A stretch of DNA of 25,216 nucleotides, from contig NZ_JAMBOH010000046.1 of the NCBI RefSeq assembly GCF_023715505.1, positions 1 to 25,216 of the forward strand, in the 5' to 3' direction. Below, piece after piece: positions 21,713 through 25,216 of this stretch (position 1 is the stretch's first letter; every line of letters begins with the position of its first letter). Position numbers and translations under genes: made by a program. Source of the DNA: Neobacillus cucumis. GTDB taxonomy: Bacteria > Bacillota > Bacilli > Bacillales_B > DSM-18226. The notes beneath the pieces are model-generated. The model was given only the letters and a program-made list of their open reading frames with translations. It searched no databases and was not told the DNA's origin.

Positions 21713-22324
21713 TTACTTAATTATTGCGAAAGAAGAACCAGTGGATACATTACCACCGGAATACTCAAAACTATCAGTCCCCTTACCATCGACCGTTCCG
21801 GAAACCGAGACATTATAGTAATCTTTGAAAGTTCCCTTAGAAAGTTTGATGTACTGGTCGAAATCGATTTGGACATTTTTGTCAGTGTATTTTGAGGTAG
21901 AATAACTCTTTGAATTGAATGCCCAGGTAAGATTGATAGATTTAGTACCAGCAGGAGTTTCATCGCCAGTGCAATTTCCTTCTTCATCGCAAGTAAAATC
22001 AACTTTATTTACTTCTACTGTCTGATTCACTTTGGCTGTACCTTTGTTAATGTCAAAAACCACTTTGGATGCTGGTACTACCGCACTGCCATAATAGTAT
22101 TCGTCTTTTTCATAATCATAGGTTTGGTAATAAAGGATGTAAGAATCCTTAGCTTCAAAGTTAGTAGAAAGGTATACAGAGGTATCGACTGTACCTTCTG
22201 ATCCATAGAATGAAGCATCTTGATAAGAGCCTTTGTAAACAGGGGAATTGCTTTGCGCCATTGCTGGCAGAGCCATAGTCAAAAGGAACACAACCGTCAG
22301 AATCAATACTTTTACTTTTCTCAT
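21713..22324 (-). CDS. Secreted beta-rich protein of unknown function
   Basis: 203 residues. Signal peptide 1-23 (RKVKVLILTVVFLLTMALPA, cleavage after AMA). The mature part is rich in Tyr, Ser, Thr, Asp and Gly in alternating patterns (DSYILYYQTYDYEKDEYYYG, TKSINLTWAFNSKSYSTSKY), suggesting a beta-sandwich. Two Cys (CDEEGNC) lie seven residues apart and could form a disulfide. No wall anchor or catalytic motif is evident, so an extracellular or spore-surface role is a guess. ATG with ctggaggtt six bases upstream. A truncated paralogue remnant lies at 17147-17256. Confidence 0.75.
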   Translation of the reverse strand: MRKVKVLILTVVFLLTMALPAMAQSNSPVYKGSYQDASFYGSEGTVDTSVYLSTNFEAKDSYILYYQTYDYEKDEYYYGSAVVPASKVVFDINKGTAKVNQTVEVNKVDFTCDEEGNCTGDETPAGTKSINLTWAFNSKSYSTSKYTDKNVQIDFDQYIKLSKGTFKDYYNVSVSGTVDGKGTDSFEYSGGNVSTGSSFAIIK

Positions 22325-22371
22325 TACGAACCTCCAGTTATTGGAAACCTAAACCACTGTAATAATTTTAC

Positions 22372-22401
22372 AATATAGAGAGAAAAAAGTATTTAAGTAA
22401 A
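22372..22401 (-). promoter_or_regulatory. Candidate SigA promoter of the secreted-protein gene
   Basis: On the minus strand, TTTACT (-35, four of six) and TATATT (-10, five of six) are separated by 18 bases, about 50 bases upstream of the ATG. This is a by-eye match only. Confidence 0.35.
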
Positions 22402-22827
22402 GTTCGACAACTTTCACACTTTTAAAAAATTGATAGGGAAGTGTAGTGGGATTTGGCGGGAAATTAAAAAGCTATTTAAAATCCAATTAAAGGCTGTGTT
22501 TGATCCAGGAGGATTCGGCCCTTTTTGTTGAAATCCTTCTTGAAAGTCCTGAAAAAGAATCTTGTATATTTTTGGATCTTTTTTCTACTGAACAAGTTTC
22601 CTGATTGCCGAATACAAACTATTGATTAAACATGTGCTATTTTAACTATTTTTAACAAGTAGGTAGGACTTAACTGGACAATATTAGTAATGTTACTTAG
22701 ACTAAACAATAACCACGATAAACCTCTTACATATCTTTACTTCATCAGGTGCAATCAGAGAGCGTCAAAGTATTCTTCATTGAAATCTACTAGACTTAAA
22801 AAGTGAAAATTAGTTCTTCGGGTAACT
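22402..22827. other. Intergenic stretch upstream of the FtsZ paralogue
   Basis: A+T-rich. A weak plus-strand terminator-like fold (aaaggc..gatcc / ggatt..ggcccttttt, about 22489-22526) is the only structure seen. There is no supported gene on either strand; relics cannot be excluded. Confidence 0.35.
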
Positions 22828-22852
22828 TTGATTTGTACAAAAATCAAATCAA
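22828..22852. promoter_or_regulatory. Inverted repeat just upstream of the FtsZ paralogue
   Basis: Ttgatttg and caaatcaa form an 8-bp inverted repeat around nine bases, ending 12 bases before the ribosome binding site. It could be an operator or a 5' leader hairpin. Confidence 0.4.
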
Positions 22853-22875
22853 TTTGGATAACGAGGAGGAGTTAT

Positions 22876-24021
22876 ATGTATATGGACCAATTGGCCACGA
22901 TTAAAGTAATCGGTGTTGGCGGCGGGGGAAACAACGCCGTGAACCGTATGATCGAGGACGGAGTGGAAGGTGTAGAATTTATTGCTGTTAATACAGATGC
23001 ACAAGCCATTCATCAATCAAAAGCAGAGACGAAGATGCAAATTGGATCATCCCTGACACGGGGGTTAGGAGCAGGTGCCAATCCCGAAATAGGAAAATTA
23101 GCGATAGAAGAAAGTAAAAATCAAATCGATGAAGTGTTAAAAGATGCAGACATGGTTTTCGTTACGGCCGGAATGGGCGGCGGGACAGGGACAGGGGCCG
23201 CGCCTGCTATTGCTAAAATGGCTAAAAAGCATGGTGCTTTGACCATTGGGGTGGTCACGCGTCCGTTCAAATTTGAAGGAAAGAAACGGGCAAGAAATGC
23301 AGAAATTGGCATTGACGCGTTGAGGGAAGCTGTAGATACCTTAATTATTATTCCAAACGATCGCTTATTGGAAATTGTCGAACAAAATACACCTATGCTT
23401 GAGGCTTTCCGTGAAGCGGATGCGGTACTTCGCCAAGGGGTTCAAGGGATTTCCGATTTAATTGCGGTGCCGGGGTTAATTAACCTAGATTTTGCTGACG
23501 TGAAAACAGTTATGTCCCATAAAGGAACGGCCTTAATGGGGATTGGTATGGCTTCGGGCAGCAATCGAGCTGTCGAGGCTGCACAGAAAGCGTTAAATAG
23601 TCCGTTACTTGAAACTTCCATCAATGGAGCTCAAGGTGTGATTATGAACATAACGGGCGGTCAAAATCTAAGTCTTTATGAAGTACAGGAGGCAGCCGAA
23701 ATCGTCGCTGGTGCTTCTCACGAGGAATTAAATATGATTTTTGGTTCAGTCATTAACGAAAACTTAAAGGACGAAATGATTGTAACGATCATTGCCACTG
23801 GATTTACGGAGCAAGAGGCTAAAGAAGAGAGTACTGTAATACAAAATTCTCCTTTACCATCAGAGGAAAAAATGTCTAATCCATATCAAAGGGAACGGCG
23901 TAGACAACCTTATCCGGTAAGCCATGGCGAACCGGTTCAAAGTTATGACAGACACCCGGAAAACTCAGCAAAATCTTTGGAAATTCCTACGTTCTTGCGC
24001 AATCGAAAACGGCGATTTTAA
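22876..24021 (+). CDS. ftsZ: FtsZ paralogue (complete, outside a division cluster)
   Basis: 381 residues from the ATG at 22876 (aggagg six bases upstream; the frame is open further upstream without a site). All FtsZ hallmarks are present: [12 protein letters not shown] (14-25), NTDAQA (39-44), the GTP-binding GGGTGTG (101-107), and the T7 loop NLDFADV (203-209) with catalytic Asp205 and Asp208. A ~50-residue variable linker leads to the C-terminal peptide [14 protein letters not shown] that docks FtsA, SepF and EzrA. It should polymerise and hydrolyse GTP. The usual Bacillus neighbours (ftsA, spoIIGA, sigE) are absent; it stands alone with its own terminator, so a second ftsZ is expected elsewhere. 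The [16 protein letters not shown] stretch (136-151) differs from the canonical sequence as I recall it. Confidence 0.93.
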   Translation: MYMDQLATIKVIGVGGGGNNAVNRMIEDGVEGVEFIAVNTDAQAIHQSKAETKMQIGSSLTRGLGAGANPEIGKLAIEESKNQIDEVLKDADMVFVTAGMGGGTGTGAAPAIAKMAKKHGALTIGVVTRPFKFEGKKRARNAEIGIDALREAVDTLIIIPNDRLLEIVEQNTPMLEAFREADAVLRQGVQGISDLIAVPGLINLDFADVKTVMSHKGTALMGIGMASGSNRAVEAAQKALNSPLLETSINGAQGVIMNITGGQNLSLYEVQEAAEIVAGASHEELNMIFGSVINENLKDEMIVTIIATGFTEQEAKEESTVIQNSPLPSEEKMSNPYQRERRRQPYPVSHGEPVQSYDRHPENSAKSLEIPTFLRNRKRRF

Positions 24022-24038
24022 GTAATATAATAAAATGC

Positions 24039-24076
24039 AAAAATTCCTGCTTACGACCGAAGGGCAGGAATTTTTT
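24039..24076 (+). terminator. Terminator of the FtsZ paralogue
   Basis: Aaaaattcctgc (24039-24050) pairs with gcaggaattttt, and six T are included in the right arm. It begins 18 bases after the stop. Confidence 0.9.
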
Positions 24077-24106
24077 AGGCTTTTCAAATTACAATAGTAT
24101 ACTGTT

Positions 24107-24544
24107 TCAATAGTTTTTTAGCAGCATTTTATCGATGGAACGTACTTTATCATATGATTTTAATAATCTCTCAGGTACCAAGGTTCTGCCGTATTCCCAG
24201 GAATTCCTTTCTATTAAAGCCAGAAGCTGTTCTTTTTCCTGATCCTCACCATACTTTAAAGTCCGTAAATCATGTTTGTTTTTCTTAAAATCTAAATAAT
24301 AGCCGAGTTGATGAAAAAGAATAAGTTTCACACAGTCTTCATCTGTCTCTTTAATTTTAAAATTAATATTGGCTATGTATCCATTTATCTGCAGGTAGTT
24401 AAACTTAATAGTTTTTGTAGATACGTTAAAACTCATAGGTGCGGGGAGTTTATTGTTTATTTCATAATTAAGATCTAATTTGTGCTCTTGCAATGTATTT
24501 TTGATGATCTCCTCAATATCCCATATGTATAGCAACTTTTTCAT
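24107..24544 (-). CDS. Hypothetical protein with degenerate HExxH-like motif
   Basis: 145 residues from the ATG at 24544 (ggaagg five bases upstream; in-frame GTGs just before lie within the site). LILFHQLGYYLDF (75-87) has the form of the zincin motif HELGHxLD found in ImmA/IrrE-like peptidases, but Glu is replaced by Gln79 and the second His by Tyr82. The later ERNSWEYGRTLVPERLL (112-128) resembles the helix and LLMP segment that follows in those proteins. It is therefore probably a non-catalytic relative that keeps the fold; the assignment is by motif only. No signal peptide. It is the second gene of a two-gene unit, with a hairpin in between. Confidence 0.7.
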   Translation of the reverse strand: MKKLLYIWDIEEIIKNTLQEHKLDLNYEINNKLPAPMSFNVSTKTIKFNYLQINGYIANINFKIKETDEDCVKLILFHQLGYYLDFKKNKHDLRTLKYGEDQEKEQLLALIERNSWEYGRTLVPERLLKSYDKVRSIDKMLLKNY

Positions 24545-24561
24545 CACCACCTTCCAAAATA

Positions 24562-24586
24562 GGTAAGCACCTTAAAAGTGCTTACC
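24562..24586. promoter_or_regulatory. Intercistronic hairpin
   Basis: Ggtaagcac and gtgcttacc form a perfect 9-bp stem with a 7-base loop containing the stop of the upstream gene. On the minus strand TATTTTGG follows, too poor in T for a strong terminator. It may tune the ratio of the two proteins. Confidence 0.55.
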
Positions 24587-24898
24587 CATTAAAACCTCAT
24601 CCAGAGAAAGGATTCGATGCTTTAACTCTTCATTCGCATCTAACATACCGATAACAATTTGATTATCTTCTGTTATTGTCGCATATCTAAAAAGTTCGTC
24701 GCCGTTAATGAGTAAAGCGGTTTCCTGTTTTGCCTCCATCTTTGCAAAGACATTCTCTGTGTATTCAAGTGGGAGGTAGTCGTCTAACCCTTCTGTTGGT
24801 TCACCAACCCATCTAAATAGGAAATCCTTGATAGAATATTGCTCAATCATCGATAATTTTTTCTTAAATGTTAGCTCGTTTACGAGTACTGTTTTCAA
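24572..24898 (-). CDS. Hypothetical protein, first gene of a two-gene unit
   Basis: 108 residues from the TTG at 24898, which has gaggag eight bases upstream; a GTG at 24907 would add three residues but abuts that site. The sequence is acidic, mixed alpha/beta (SIKDFLFRWVGEPTEGLDDY, ETALLINGDELFRYATITED), without membrane segments, signal or Cys. Family not recognised. Its stop codon lies in the hairpin at 24562-24586, and the degenerate-zincin gene begins 27 bases later, so the two are likely co-transcribed and may act together. Confidence 0.7.
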   Translation of the reverse strand: MKTVLVNELTFKKKLSMIEQYSIKDFLFRWVGEPTEGLDDYLPLEYTENVFAKMEAKQETALLINGDELFRYATITEDNQIVIGMLDANEELKHRILSLDEVLMGKHF

Positions 24899-25090
24899 CT
24901 TAATCACTCCTCAAATAGTAAGTAAAGTTTATACCTGCAAATGTCTAACATCAACTCTATTAGAGTGACAGAATATTTACATTTTGATTTCGGGGTATTG
25001 TTAAATGATTTAAAAGTATTTTAGACCTAGTTCAAAGAGGATCATGGGTAGTCAATCTAGGCTATTGACGACCGAGATTGGAAAAAGGGA

Positions 25091-25216
25091 GTCAAGTCCA
25101 TTAAATTGTGTAAAATTATCAACAATGAAATTTTTCGCAACGCTCATAATTATCGTAAGTGGACTACGCTATTTCGAATTTACATTGAGGGGCGGGCATG
25201 ATAGCCTGGAGGGCAA
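25091..25216 (+). mobile_element. Probable left end of an IS256-family element (cut by window edge)
   Basis: Gtcaagtccattaaattgtg followed by taaaa resembles the terminal repeat of IS256 and relatives (form recalled as aaagtccgtataattgtgtaaaa). The transposase would start beyond the window. No transposase sequence is visible, so the call rests on the terminal motif alone. Confidence 0.45.

Noticed and set aside
22828..22875. Longer N-terminus for the FtsZ paralogue (TTG at 22828)
   Set aside because: It would include the ribosome binding site of the ATG at 22876 and adds residues not seen in FtsZ.

Overview
The window looks like a chromosomal segment of a spore-forming Bacillaceae bacterium (Bacillus sensu lato). 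The grounds are the A+T-rich composition, strong AGGAGG-type ribosome binding sites with frequent GTG and TTG starts, a dense tRNA cluster, an H-type small acid-soluble spore protein, and DUF2187, DUF3231, SH3-3D and FtsZ proteins that read as Bacillus-like.

Layout. Positions 1-810 hold the end of a tRNA operon: Asp (cut by the window edge), Phe, Tyr, His, Gly, Ile, Asn, a decayed Ser(GCU) and Arg, then a terminator. A cysteine-rich CBS-domain gene follows at 1121, with a close paralogue at 15485. On the minus strand, 5340 to 1714 encodes the conserved trio of circularly permuted ATP-grasp protein, alpha-E protein and transglutaminase-like protein, a probable peptide-ligation or peptide-modification system. 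Two copies of a structured ~130-bp repeat separate the first gene from the other two. Reading away from it, 5648-11015 is a tightly coupled signalling operon: a membrane hybrid histidine kinase, a CheR-type methyltransferase and a REC-PAS-PAS-kinase.

From 11310 to about 17600 the region is more mosaic: tandem repeats, a stand-alone SWIM zinc-finger gene, a 36-residue double-CxxC microprotein at 13689-13799, a DUF2187 gene, a secreted SH3-SH3-3D wall protein, the second CBS gene behind sspH, several small membrane or hypothetical genes (some broken), and two related REP-like palindromes. An ISL3-family insertion sequence occupies about 17655-19082. Then come a plasmid-type MerR-like/coiled-coil protein, a DUF3231 protein, a relic of a YdhG-type (DUF1801) gene and a secreted protein of unknown function. 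A remnant of a paralogue of that secreted protein's 3' end lies 4.4 kb away.

The right end holds a complete FtsZ outside any division/cell-wall context, so probably a paralogue, and a two-gene unit encoding an unknown protein and a protein with a degenerate HExxH-like motif. The last ~125 bases resemble the left end of an IS256-family element.

The most interesting items are the orphan FtsZ, the ATP-grasp/alpha-E/transglutaminase trio with its upstream 11-bp-phased TGTGAC array, the kinase-CheR-kinase operon without CheB or an output regulator, the Cys-rich CBS paralogues, the probable pseudo-protease, and a run of small relics and repeats showing active remodelling.
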